Below are positions 1 through 8,640 of a stretch of DNA of 64,000 nt, in pieces. The position numbers were made by a program, and so were the translations under genes. The stretch comes from Methylolobus aquaticus. Lineage in GTDB: Bacteria; Pseudomonadota; Gammaproteobacteria; Methylococcales; Methylococcaceae. The first letter of the stretch is position 1. Every line of letters begins with the position of its first letter. The DNA is taken from contig SEYW01000008.1 in assembly GCA_004168015.1 (NCBI GenBank), positions 1 through 64,000 on the forward strand, in the 5' to 3' direction. The notes beneath the pieces are model-generated. The model was given only the letters and a program-made list of their open reading frames with translations. It had not been told where the DNA came from and did no database searches.

Positions 1-380
1 CCTCTCGCCCCGCACCAAGCTCCCAGACCAAAAGCCCCAATCACTCAGCACCAGACGAGCCGCGCATTATCCAGAAAACAAAAATGGGTGTCAACAGGCT
101 GTAACAGTGTCCGGCGGAACTTCGCAATCTGGTGGTTCAAGCGGCTTGCCGATACGGAGCAAGCGACGCGGGGCGCGAACTGAAAGGAAGCCAGATAGGT
201 ACGCGTCCCGCGCACTAGGGACTGTAAGACAACAATTGCGATCCACGGTGAGGCCGGACAGCCGCCATACCCTCCCTCTGACTAAACGCTCGGTTCGAAG
301 GACCTGATCAACTGGTCGAAGGGAGGCTGGAAACAAGGCCGCGCCGGCCCTGGATCAAGTCCCGGGCTGGAAGCCCTACG
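1..380. other. No gene recognised at left edge
   Basis: I see no convincing coding frame, RNA gene or repeat here. It lies downstream of the minus-strand sulfotransferase gene that ends at 381. Short open frames exist on both strands but resemble no family I recognise. Confidence 0.5.
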
Positions 381-1223
381 TCATTTCTTTGTCCAGGAAA
401 CTGCCCGGGAAGTCAACACCGCGAGCTGTCTAGTATCCTCTTCAAACACGGAATGCAGTTGCGCGCGGGTTTCGGGGAGCATGCTCGGAATCACGGCATC
501 GCTATCGATACGGTTGGATGCTTCATACAAGCCCCTCAGCGGCGTACGCCCGAGAGCCTGCCACAACGATCTGAGCCCCAGGGCTTTCGCCCCGGTGCGG
601 CACTTCTTGACGAATCCATCAAGCATGCGGTTCCGGACGACATAACTGGGGTTGGCCTTCACGTGTAGTGCCGCCGGCCGGTGATCCTCGGCGATATCGA
701 GAAAGCGATATACCTCGCGAACCACCGCATCCGCATCGGTCCGGATGTCGTCCATATACACGATCAATAGCTGTTCGGGAGGAAATTCGGACAGCCACCG
801 CGAAAGATGTTTCGCATAGAGACCCTGTTCGACATAGGACGGGTTTTGAGCCAGTCCCGCCTCGAAGCTGAAATCGGGTCCAGTGTAAAACCCCAGGCGG
901 ACGAGATGCTTATGGTGCGAGAGAGCCCGCTCGATCGGGTCACGCAGGGACACGATGACTTTCAGTTGAGAGTCGTATGCCTTGGCACGCGCCGGGGCAT
1001 CGTAATCGTGGAAGTACGAGGGCGAGATCTCGCCGACTGCCTTCGCGACACTGCCGCAAGCGAAATGCCGCTCGTACCACTGATACCCGTTGTCGTAGTG
1101 ATATGAGAAGAAATCCAGTTCTTTGCGCTCGGAGAGACACACCTCCGGATGGTCTTCCAGGATGCGGTAGATCCAACTGGAAGCACATTTTTGTGCACCG
1201 ATACCAATGAATGTCGGTTTCAT
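381..1223 (-). CDS. PAPS-dependent sulfotransferase domain protein
   Basis: A 280-residue cytoplasmic-type sulfotransferase predicted to move the sulfuryl group of PAPS onto a hydroxyl or amino acceptor. The 5'-phosphosulfate loop is visible at residues 5-15 (GIGAQKCASSW) and the 3'-phosphate motif lies in VIVSLRDPIERALSHHK. The first of these sits right after the ATG at 1223, which is why I chose it; the frame stays open upstream to 1418 but that part is low-complexity and unlike the family. Length fits the Sulfotransfer_1/3 family. It is the last of three minus-strand genes with a second sulfotransferase and a GSA-type aminotransferase, downstream of cysDN, so the donor pathway starts next door. 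The acceptor cannot be read from sequence; heparan-type N-deacetylase/sulfotransferase-like proteins look similar. Confidence 0.85.
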   Translation of the reverse strand: MKPTFIGIGAQKCASSWIYRILEDHPEVCLSERKELDFFSYHYDNGYQWYERHFACGSVAKAVGEISPSYFHDYDAPARAKAYDSQLKVIVSLRDPIERALSHHKHLVRLGFYTGPDFSFEAGLAQNPSYVEQGLYAKHLSRWLSEFPPEQLLIVYMDDIRTDADAVVREVYRFLDIAEDHRPAALHVKANPSYVVRNRMLDGFVKKCRTGAKALGLRSLWQALGRTPLRGLYEASNRIDSDAVIPSMLPETRAQLHSVFEEDTRQLAVLTSRAVSWTKK

Positions 1224-1437
1224 ACTATCCAGACTCAACAATCGTCCCCAAGGAAAATGCAAGGCCACGTTGACCAACAAGACCGCAAGCGCCTGCGAAC
1301 GCGCGCGCCAGCGCCCAGATCTCAGGCCGAAAATCACAAGGCCCTGCAGCCCATGCCCCTGCTCGCGCTTGCCTGGCTCCCGCCCTTCCGGCACCAGTCC
1401 GTCACCGCCCCACACCAATGTCGCGCAGATGACGTTC

Positions 1438-2196
1438 TTATAGTGGTGACGTCAAAAGTCCCTTTTCCTGCAGCGTCTTCTGCAACAGTTCGTAGTTCGA
1501 TATATAGCGCGACGCGTCGCCCATCGACTGCCGAGCAATCTTCGCCTGCGACAAATCGGCGTCAGCCGGGTCCAACTGCAGGAAGCGCAATGCCTTCGAA
1601 ACCGTCTCGGTGCGATCTCGAAGCAGATCTTCGTAACGAATCAGCAAGTACGGATTGGTTTCCACCAAAGTCGAGAGCATCGTGTCGACCCAGGCCTTGG
1701 ACTGCAACCGCTTTACTGATGCCCTCAATGGAATGTCGACCCTCAGGTCGTCGGGATATTCAGTACCTACGTAGGCATTGGTCGCTACAGCAACGAACTT
1801 GGACTTGAGCCATTCCAGGTTATCGTGCCGAACGATGTGAATTATGTGCAAGCCGCGTTGCCGGCGGAACCACGACAGATGCTCGCCGAACCGATCGAAG
1901 AATAGGGCCGCGCTGAACCGCGGCGCAAACAGCCATTTGTCCGACGAACTGAACAGGCTCCGATAGCCAAGCCACTCGATGCGGTCCGAGAACAACCCCT
2001 CCATGTGTTGCCGCTCATGATTCATCAAGCCCGAAAAGTCACCGGAAAGGGCCTTCTCGGCAGCACTTATCTTTCTAAGCCAGGGTACGCGAAGCGACCA
2101 TTCCCATCCGCAGGCCACAGCCGGATGCATCCCGATGGATTCGGCAAGCGCGCTGCTGCCGGTACGCTGGGTACCGACGATCACAAATTTATTCAT
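1438..2196 (-). CDS. Sulfotransferase family protein
   Basis: A 252-residue protein with the P-loop-like PAPS motif at the extreme N-terminus (IVGTQRTGSSALAESIGMHP, residues 5-24) and a 3'-phosphate site candidate in IIHIVRHDNLEWLKS around residue 112-126. This pattern matches Stf0/Sulfotransfer_3-like enzymes, which use PAPS to sulfate small molecules or glycolipids. It is only distantly similar to the neighbouring sulfotransferase, so the two are not recent duplicates. The ATG at 2196 directly precedes the motif and needs no extension. About 215 bases separate it from the next gene. Acceptor unknown. Confidence 0.8.
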   Translation of the reverse strand: MNKFVIVGTQRTGSSALAESIGMHPAVACGWEWSLRVPWLRKISAAEKALSGDFSGLMNHERQHMEGLFSDRIEWLGYRSLFSSSDKWLFAPRFSAALFFDRFGEHLSWFRRQRGLHIIHIVRHDNLEWLKSKFVAVATNAYVGTEYPDDLRVDIPLRASVKRLQSKAWVDTMLSTLVETNPYLLIRYEDLLRDRTETVSKALRFLQLDPADADLSQAKIARQSMGDASRYISNYELLQKTLQEKGLLTSPL

Positions 2197-2472
2197 CAGC
2201 TACGGCTTGATGCAGGTAATAAACTTTCAAAACGGGGAGGGCATTCGACGAGAAACGCGCCCAGCTCAATCATACTGATGATTGGGACCAGCGGGGCCGC
2301 CAGGCTATCTCTCACCGTCACACATGGACGATGACTGTTATTCCAACGTCCATTCGTTACGGCGGCTTGTCTTGCTTCAAACGTGCTGGCCTAGAATATC
2401 ACAGGAGTGATGACGGGTAGTTCCGGTGTCACACTTTGCGCACGGACCTAAAAATTGGAGATCAGACCAACT

Positions 2473-3813
2473 CTAATTGAACCGGCGGAAGACCGGCTTT
2501 ACCGAACGACCTACCGCATATTTTTCGAGACCTTCATCCAGAGCCCTCCGGTAAACCTGCAGGGCGCCGGCAATAGCCTCGATAGCCTCGTCGATATCGG
2601 CGTCCGAATGGCTGAAGCTGACAACAAGGTTGGGAGCCAAGACCCCGCGCTTCATCAATTCCGCCAGGAACAACGTGCGAAACGGCTGAGACGGCTTACG
2701 ATCCTGATCGAATGTCCAGAAAACAAGACAGCAAGGGCGTCCCGCCAATCCGAAAAAGTCCTGAAGGTGCAGTTCCTCCACCGACTTGCGAATCCCGGCC
2801 GCCAACCGCTCGCCCTGCCGCGTCAACACATCCGCCACGTGCTCCCGCTCACACACCTTCATCGTTTCCAGACAAGCTGCCAAGCCCATACTCTCGGCAC
2901 CATGCGTGGTCGACATCAGAAATACCTTTTCGCGGTCGTGCGCCAGCCCACCCAACTGCATGAACTCCCGCTTGCCCGCCAACGCGGCGACCGCAAAGCC
3001 GTTCCCCATGGCCTTGCCAAACGTGGACAAGTCGGGATCCAGATCGAAGATCTGCTGGGCCCCGCGAAGGTGATAGCGAAAACCGGTGATCATCTCATCC
3101 AGTATGAACACGACCCCATGTTGGCGGCAGAGACTCTGGACCTGATGCAGGAAACCTTTCAGTGGCGGATCGGTCTTTTCGGCTTCCAGAATCAGGCACG
3201 CGATCTGACCGGGATTCGCATCGAAAATGGCCTGCACGCTGCCGATGTCATTGTAGGCGTATCTGACCGTCAGGTCCTTGATGACCCTAGGGATTCCGGC
3301 GTCCATGGGGGTGGCCCCAATAAACCAGTCATCGACCGAGAAGAATGGCTGGTCGCCGCAGATCGCGACGAGATCCCGGCCAGTGTAGGCACGAGCCAGC
3401 TTGACGGCCGCAGTCGTCGCATCAGAACCGTTCTTGGCGAACTTCACCATCTCGGCGCCGCGAATGAGGCCGAGAAAATGTTCTGCCACCTCGCATTCGA
3501 TGGCCGCCGGCCTGACGAAGTTAAGGCCCCGCATGGCCTCGCGGCATGCGGCCTGTACCACCGATGGATAGCCATGCCCGAGTATGACCGAGCGCAGCCC
3601 GCTACCGAATTCAATGTATTCGTTGCCGTCGACATCCCAGACGCGACAACCGTCCCCGCGTGCGATGATGGCAGGATACGCTTCTGGAAACTGGTCCTCA
3701 CCCTTGGCGTATGTATGAGAACCGCCAGGGACCAACTCCTCGAGCCGCCTCTGCAGCGCGATGGATTTTTCGAAGTTCACGTTAAGACTCCGACCAACTG
3801 AAAGAAGACGCAT
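2473..3813 (-). CDS. Class III PLP aminotransferase, glutamate-1-semialdehyde aminomutase-like
   Basis: About 446 residues of a fold-type I PLP enzyme. Visible family marks are the N-terminal LVPGGSHTYAKG, the PLP-phosphate and ring region DEMITGFRYH, and the Schiff-base lysine in STFGKAMGNGF. These are the marks of the HemL-like group. HemL itself makes 5-aminolevulinate, but enzymes of this group beside sulfotransferases and surface-polysaccharide genes often aminate sugars or small acids, so I do not assign hemL. The start is uncertain: an ATG at 3813 (MRLLSVGRS) is preferred to 3894, whose extra 27 residues look non-native. It lies 322 bases downstream of cysN on the same strand, with a hairpin between them, so it may have its own promoter. 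Confidence 0.8.
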   Translation of the reverse strand: MRLLSVGRSLNVNFEKSIALQRRLEELVPGGSHTYAKGEDQFPEAYPAIIARGDGCRVWDVDGNEYIEFGSGLRSVILGHGYPSVVQAACREAMRGLNFVRPAAIECEVAEHFLGLIRGAEMVKFAKNGSDATTAAVKLARAYTGRDLVAICGDQPFFSVDDWFIGATPMDAGIPRVIKDLTVRYAYNDIGSVQAIFDANPGQIACLILEAEKTDPPLKGFLHQVQSLCRQHGVVFILDEMITGFRYHLRGAQQIFDLDPDLSTFGKAMGNGFAVAALAGKREFMQLGGLAHDREKVFLMSTTHGAESMGLAACLETMKVCEREHVADVLTRQGERLAAGIRKSVEELHLQDFFGLAGRPCCLVFWTFDQDRKPSQPFRTLFLAELMKRGVLAPNLVVSFSHSDADIDEAIEAIAGALQVYRRALDEGLEKYAVGRSVKPVFRRFN

Positions 3814-4097
3814 CACGGGCCGTCTGACTGCCCGAGTGTTCCCGTCCGAGAGGTGGCCGCTACGACACACCGCACCTCTCCCCGGCTTCAACACCCAGGC
3901 CCCGTCAAATCTGCCCGCTCAGTGATCACCGACGATGCGAACGGCTGACGCTTAAAGAGAAAGCAAACGACGCTGGAATGCAGGCCTACGGATGCCCCGC
4001 TGAAAGTACGAACGCAACGGGTGAACAAGAGGTGATGCCAGCAACGGCACGACCACCGCTCCGCCTACCAAACATTCGCGCCATCGCGAAACGGAAG

Positions 4098-4120
4098 GGG
4101 GCTGCCGCTACAGCAGCCCC
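4098..4120 (-). terminator. Probable terminator hairpin after cysN
   Basis: Two perfect 8-base arms (GGGGCTGC at 4098-4105 and GCAGCCCC at 4113-4120) around a 7-base loop lie 15 bases beyond the cysN stop. The 3' side on the minus strand is only moderately T-rich (CTTCCGTTT), so termination may be partial. The rest of the 3814-4135 gap shows nothing else I recognise. Confidence 0.6.
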
Positions 4121-4135
4121 AATCACTTTAGAGAC

Positions 4136-5425
4136 TCACTCGGGGGCGATAACGCCCGCACCAACCGTGTTGTTGGTCGCGTCATCGATCACGATGAAGC
4201 TTCCGGTAATACGATTCTCGGAGTACGAATCGACGAAGATAGGCTGCTGTAGCCGCAGCTTGACCCGAGCGATGTCGTTCATCCGCAACGTGTCCACCCC
4301 CGAAATCTTCTCCAGTGTGTTCACATCGACGCGGTACAGCAGCTCCTTGAATGACGCGCGCACCGTGCGGCTGGTGTGCTTGATCCAGTACTTGCGCTGG
4401 GGCGTCAACTCCTCCTCGGACAACCAGCACATAGTGGCCTCGAGATCCTGCGTCACGATCGGTTCGGCGCTGGCTGCCACCAGCATGTCGCCGCGGGAAA
4501 TATCAATTTCGTCAGCCAGTTCCAGCACAACAGCCGAATCAGCCTGCGCCTCGGTCAACGGACCATCGGCGGTCAGAATGCTCTTGACGGTGCTGGTCTT
4601 GCCAATGGGAAGTACGCGCACGGCGTCACCTATCCGCACGGTTCCAGCCGCCACGCCACCCTGATAGCCGCGAAATTCGCCTTCGGTCGGCAGTCCAATC
4701 ACCGCCTCCGCCTGATTACCCAACATCACACGCGTCACGCGCTGCACCGGGAAACGGAACGGATGATCCGAACCGTCGTGCAGAGCCGGCACCGTGTCCA
4801 GGTAGTCCACCAGCGTGGGACCGGTGTACCAAGGCATGCGGTCTCCGGTTTCCACAACGTTGTCGCCCTCCAGGGCGGACATGGGTATTGGCAGGATTTC
4901 GGTAAATCCAAGATTCTCGGCAAAGGCCAGGTAGTCGGTCCGGATCGTCTCGAAAACCTCTCGCGAGTAGTCCACGAGATCCATCTTGTTGATGGCCAGA
5001 ACGACACGCGGAATGCCGACCAGACGCGCCAAGTACGAGTGGCGGCGGGTTTGCGGCAGAACGCCCCGACGCGCGTCGATCAGAATGATGCCAACATCGG
5101 CCGTCGATGCCGCCGTGACCATGTTCCGCGTGTACTGTTCATGGCCAGGCGCATCACCGATGATGAACTTGCGCTTAGGTGTCGCGAAATACCGATAGGC
5201 CACGTCGATCGTGATGCCTTGCTCACGCTCGGCCTCCAGGCCATCCGTCAGCAGCGACAGGTCGACCTGCGTCAGACCGCGCCGCTCCGAGGTTTTCTCG
5301 ATGGCTGACAACTGGTCGGCCAGAATGCTCTTCGAATCGTAAAGGAGCCGCCCGATCAGCGTGCTCTTGCCGTCGTCGACGCTGCCGGCGGTAATAAATC
5401 GTAATAAACCGGTATGGGTACTCAT
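4136..5425 (-). CDS. cysN: Sulfate adenylyltransferase subunit 1 (GTPase)
   Basis: A 429-residue translation-factor-type GTPase that couples GTP hydrolysis to the adenylylation of sulfate by CysD, giving APS. G1 is GSVDDGKST (residues 15-23), G3 is DAPGHEQYTRN and G4 is NKMD; two beta-barrel domains follow, as in EF-Tu. The length is that of CysN alone, so no fused APS kinase (CysC) is present. The start at 5425 (MSTHTGLLRF) agrees with the family; the frame is open upstream to 5542 but overlaps cysD. It follows cysD by 61 bases on the same strand and forms one operon with it. No cysC, cysH or sulfite reductase gene is in the window. Confidence 0.95.
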   Translation of the reverse strand: MSTHTGLLRFITAGSVDDGKSTLIGRLLYDSKSILADQLSAIEKTSERRGLTQVDLSLLTDGLEAEREQGITIDVAYRYFATPKRKFIIGDAPGHEQYTRNMVTAASTADVGIILIDARRGVLPQTRRHSYLARLVGIPRVVLAINKMDLVDYSREVFETIRTDYLAFAENLGFTEILPIPMSALEGDNVVETGDRMPWYTGPTLVDYLDTVPALHDGSDHPFRFPVQRVTRVMLGNQAEAVIGLPTEGEFRGYQGGVAAGTVRIGDAVRVLPIGKTSTVKSILTADGPLTEAQADSAVVLELADEIDISRGDMLVAASAEPIVTQDLEATMCWLSEEELTPQRKYWIKHTSRTVRASFKELLYRVDVNTLEKISGVDTLRMNDIARVKLRLQQPIFVDSYSENRITGSFIVIDDATNNTVGAGVIAPE

Positions 5426-5486
5426 GCTTGTTGAACCGACTCCGCGGGAAGTTGAAACGGGATGATGATCGATGTACCGAGGGGCC

Positions 5487-6443
5487 TTAGAAGTACCCTT
5501 CCTTTTTCCGGCGCTCCATTGCCGCGTCGGAGGTCTGATCATCCAGCCGCGTCGCGCCCCGTTCGGTGATCCGGGTCACTGCCGTTTCGCGCACGATGTC
5601 CTCGATTGTCGCCGCCGTCGACTCGACCGGAGCCGTACACGGAATGTCACCCACGGTCCGGAAGCGGCACGTGATTTTTTCGATCGTCTCGCCGGGTTTC
5701 GGCGGCGTCAGGTGCGTGACGGGAACCAGCACCCCGTTGCGGCGCACGATGTCACGTTCGTGAGCGAAGTAAATTTCGGGCAACTCGATCTTTTCCCGCA
5801 GGATGTACTGCCACACGTCGAGTTCGGTCCAGTTGGAGATCGGGAACACCCGCATGTTCTCGCCCTTATGCACCCGCGTGTTGTACAGTTCCCACAACTC
5901 CGGCCGCTGATTTTTCGGATCCCACTGCCCGAATTCGTCGCGGAAACTAAAAATCCGTTCCTTCGCTCGCGCCTTTTCCTCGTCGCGTCGACCACCGCCG
6001 ATGCACGCGTCGAACTCGAACTCCGCGATGGACTCCAGCAAGGTCACCGATTGATACGGGTTACGCGCCTCGTCCGGCGATTTCATCCGGATCGTACCGC
6101 GCTTGATCGAATCCTCAAGCGACCGAACAACGAGCTTGCAGCCAAACTTTTCCGCGATTCGGTCCCGAAACTCGATAACTTCCGGGTAGTTATGCTCGGT
6201 GTCGACATGCAGCAGCGTGAAGCCGACCTTCTCTGGGAAGTAGGCCTTACGGGCCAGATGGAGAGCGACGGCCGAATCCTTGCCGCCGGAGAAGAGTAGC
6301 GCGGCGTTGCGACACTCGGCCGCTACTTCGCGCAAAATGAAAATCGACTCCGCTTCAAGAGCGTCCAAATGGCTGAAGTAGCCACCGGCGTCGCTGTGAT
6401 GCTCGTCGAGTAAACCCGGGATGTTGTTGGCTGGTACGCTCAT
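5487..6443 (-). CDS. cysD: Sulfate adenylyltransferase subunit 2
   Basis: A 318-residue PP-loop enzyme that forms APS from ATP and sulfate together with CysN. The PP-loop is LLFSGGKDSAVALHLAR at residues 49-65. It is followed by HVDTEHNYPEVIEFRD and by the CysD signature GGRRDEEKARAKERIFSFR. The ATG at 6443 gives the usual family length of about 300 residues with a short N-terminal extension. It is the first gene of the cysDN pair. A small palindrome 17 bases upstream may be an operator. APS can serve assimilation or, after APS kinase, the PAPS-dependent sulfotransferases encoded downstream. Confidence 0.95.
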   Translation of the reverse strand: MSVPANNIPGLLDEHHSDAGGYFSHLDALEAESIFILREVAAECRNAALLFSGGKDSAVALHLARKAYFPEKVGFTLLHVDTEHNYPEVIEFRDRIAEKFGCKLVVRSLEDSIKRGTIRMKSPDEARNPYQSVTLLESIAEFEFDACIGGGRRDEEKARAKERIFSFRDEFGQWDPKNQRPELWELYNTRVHKGENMRVFPISNWTELDVWQYILREKIELPEIYFAHERDIVRRNGVLVPVTHLTPPKPGETIEKITCRFRTVGDIPCTAPVESTAATIEDIVRETAVTRITERGATRLDDQTSDAAMERRKKEGYF

Positions 6444-6460
6444 AGGCTCACTGGATTTTG

Positions 6461-6474
6461 GGTTGCTGGCAACC
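6461..6474. promoter_or_regulatory. Small palindrome upstream of cysD
   Basis: GGTTGC and GCAACC face each other across two bases, 17 bases before the cysD start. The position suits an operator or a short leader hairpin. I cannot link it to a known regulator. Confidence 0.3.
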
Positions 6475-7203
6475 GTTTATGCGAATTTTTGCGAGTCTCT
6501 AGCATACCTAATCAGAGGGGTATCTGTCCAAGTGGGGAATGCGACCGCAGCCTCTTCCACCAGAGCCGTCGACCCGCCAACGGTTCAACCAGGCCGCCAG
6601 CAAGCCCTAATCCCGGGGGCGACGCCCGGACCGCGCGCCGTAAAGGGGCTGTCAGGAAACGCTCCGTTTTACCGTCTGGGCGGGAGACGCACAGCTGGAC
6701 AGCAAATTGATTCGCCAGGAACCATGCTACCGTGCCACCCGTTCGTATCGGCACGGCCATTTCCGCGTGGAAGCCGGATTCCAGGGATCGCCTTCCAAAT
6801 TGCTCCGTCTTCGAGCGGCCCCGCCGCGGGTGACCGGCGTCACCAGCAGATGAACATCATCGGTCAACACGAAGCGGCAATCGGGATGCGAACCGAGTCG
6901 GTTCGGTCGGAGCCAGCGCAACGACGGCCGCCGACACAGCACGGAGCAGACCCCGGGAAATAGGTCGCAAGCGGGCCGCCGCCGCGCAAAGGAATATATC
7001 GGACCGTCGGCTGAGGCAGCTAAGTCCCATCGGCGCATCCGGATGGCGGATCTTATGCAAGAGACGGGGCGCGTCAACCAGTAAACAGCAACCTGCGCTT
7101 GCTTTCCTGCATGTCAGACACAAGGACGCAACATAGCGGCTCGGGGACTGGCCCCAGAATTCCGGCGTTTCTCCGGCGACCATCCCCCACCAAACACGAC
7201 GGA
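6475..7203. other. About 730 bases without a recognisable gene
   Basis: This should hold the cysDN promoter on its left side. The remaining short open frames on both strands are arginine- and proline-rich and match no family I know. No RNA gene, repeat or mobile element was seen. Confidence 0.5.
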
Positions 7204-7656
7204 TCAGCGGCAGCCGCGCCAGAGCAAATCCTCGCGCACCCAGCCGAGTTTCGAGCCACCGTCATAGTAGCCGAGTTGCACCCAGCCGTTGCGCTCGGTC
7301 ATCACCCTGTAGATTTCGCCGCGCCTCACCTTTTCGACCAGGGGTGCGGTTTGTCCGGAACTCGCGCGGACATTCACATCGTCGGCCGTGATCACTGCCG
7401 TGCGGGTACCGTCGAGCAGACGGCGTGAGAGCCACGCGCGGTCGCCCTCCCAGTCCCGAATGCGTACCCAGTCGCCGAGAATCTGCTCTGCCTGAACAGG
7501 GTATCCGCGCCCTGCCTGGAACAGGACCTCGTGGTGGGGACCTGGTCCCTTGCGCGCGTTGACCCGATCGGCGGCGACACTGCACACCGATGCCGCGGCC
7601 AGTCCCTGTGCGTTGCCGACCGCCAAGACGATCGTCGTCAACAGAAGGTTCTTCAT
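7204..7656 (-). CDS. Secreted tandem bacterial SH3 domain protein
   Basis: A 150-residue protein with a signal peptide (MKNLLLTTIVLAVGNAQGLAAA) and two SH3b repeats. The first begins VNARKGPGPHHEVLFQ and ends GDRAWLSRRLL; the second begins VNVRASSGQTAPLVEKV and ends KLGWVREDLL. Such SH3b pairs bind cell-wall or surface ligands and act in the periplasm or on the envelope. The ATG at 7656 is chosen because it places the signal peptide at the N-terminus; a GTG six codons upstream is also possible. The gene stands alone, facing the same way as the MarR gene on its right, about 295 bases away. Confidence 0.8.
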   Translation of the reverse strand: MKNLLLTTIVLAVGNAQGLAAASVCSVAADRVNARKGPGPHHEVLFQAGRGYPVQAEQILGDWVRIRDWEGDRAWLSRRLLDGTRTAVITADDVNVRASSGQTAPLVEKVRRGEIYRVMTERNGWVQLGYYDGGSKLGWVREDLLWRGCR

Positions 7657-7927
7657 CACTACCTCGCTCTGCACACTGATCCGGAGCGTGTTCGCGCGTC
7701 CTGGGAGGCTCGCGGCCGATCCGGTCGTTGACGAGTCGGGTTCGGTTACTACCCTGGTCCGGGAACCACGAACCCGAACTTTTAGTTGTGCGCAAAGTAA
7801 TTTGCCGGCAAGATATTTGTCAAGATCGAGAGGAGGTTTCGTGACAAGACCAGAACGGGGCCAAGCGTATTTTTAGAGACAGGGGCCACAGTCCCGATCG
7901 GCTGACGAACCTCTGCCGGCTCGGGGT

Positions 7928-7946
7928 CGCCCGACGCGGTCGGGCG
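7928..7946 (-). terminator. Hairpin after the marR-family gene
   Basis: Perfect 8-base arms (CGCCCGAC and GTCGGGCG) around a 3-base loop lie just past the MarR stop codon. There is no U-run, so this is a terminator-like hairpin rather than a certain terminator. Confidence 0.45.
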
Positions 7947-7951
7947 TGGCG

Positions 7952-8491
7952 TCAGCGTTGCCGGCCGGTACTCAGGGGTTGCAATGCCGCGCCGTCGTCA
8001 TCGATCTTCATCGCGGCGACGAGTGCGTCGAGGTTGACGATCAGGGATTGCAGGATTTCCGGGGAGAGCTGAAACAGTGCGGACTGCAGGATCCCGGTCG
8101 CCGGCGCCGGAGCCATTTCAAGCAGGTTCAGGCCCGCCGGCGTCGCGGTCAGCAATACGACGCGTTGATCGTCACGTTGCCGTTGTTTCTCGATAAGACC
8201 CTTCCGTTCCAGTTTATCCAGCAGATTGCTCGCCGTGGAGGCGTGGATCGACATCGCATGAGCCAGCTCCGAGACGCGTTGCCCGGGTTTTGCCGCCAGT
8301 TCGGACATCGCCCACAGTTGAGCGCTGGTCAGGCCGCAGCGCTGCTCCACCCGCAGAGAATGCTGCTGTACGGCGCGAAAAACCATGCGAAACCGCTTCA
8401 GCGCCTCGAACGACAGCGCGTGGTCCATCGGAGACATCGCATCGTTTAGTCGGCTGCCGTCGTGACTGGATGGGTTAGTGTCGAGTTCCAT
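7952..8491 (-). CDS. MarR family transcriptional regulator
   Basis: About 179 residues with the MarR winged helix: LTSAQLWAMSELAAKPG, then VSELAHAMSIHASTASNLLDKLERKGLI as helix-turn-helix and recognition helix, then the beta wing QRQRDDQRVVLLTATPAG. MarR proteins are dimeric repressors released by small ligands or oxidants. The ATG at 8491 (MELDTNPSSH) is preferred because the frame upstream runs into the shared intergenic region. It diverges from the trehalose synthase operon across about 150 bases and may control it, but no clear palindromic operator was found there. Confidence 0.85.
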   Translation of the reverse strand: MELDTNPSSHDGSRLNDAMSPMDHALSFEALKRFRMVFRAVQQHSLRVEQRCGLTSAQLWAMSELAAKPGQRVSELAHAMSIHASTASNLLDKLERKGLIEKQRQRDDQRVVLLTATPAGLNLLEMAPAPATGILQSALFQLSPEILQSLIVNLDALVAAMKIDDDGAALQPLSTGRQR

Positions 8492-8640
8492 CGTATCGCT
8501 ATGATCCGGGTGATGTTGATTGGTATAAGTCCGAGGCCGGTGCGCTCGCCGTCGCCGGGGTCCCAACGGGCCTGAGCTGGGCCACACTGTATCGCGGTTC
8601 GGCCTCTGCACCAGGGGCGCTATGGGCTGAGGAGTAACAA

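Noticed and set aside
2455-3801. 448-codon plus-strand frame opposite the aminotransferase
   Set aside because: Antisense shadow of a gene with clear PLP-enzyme motifs.
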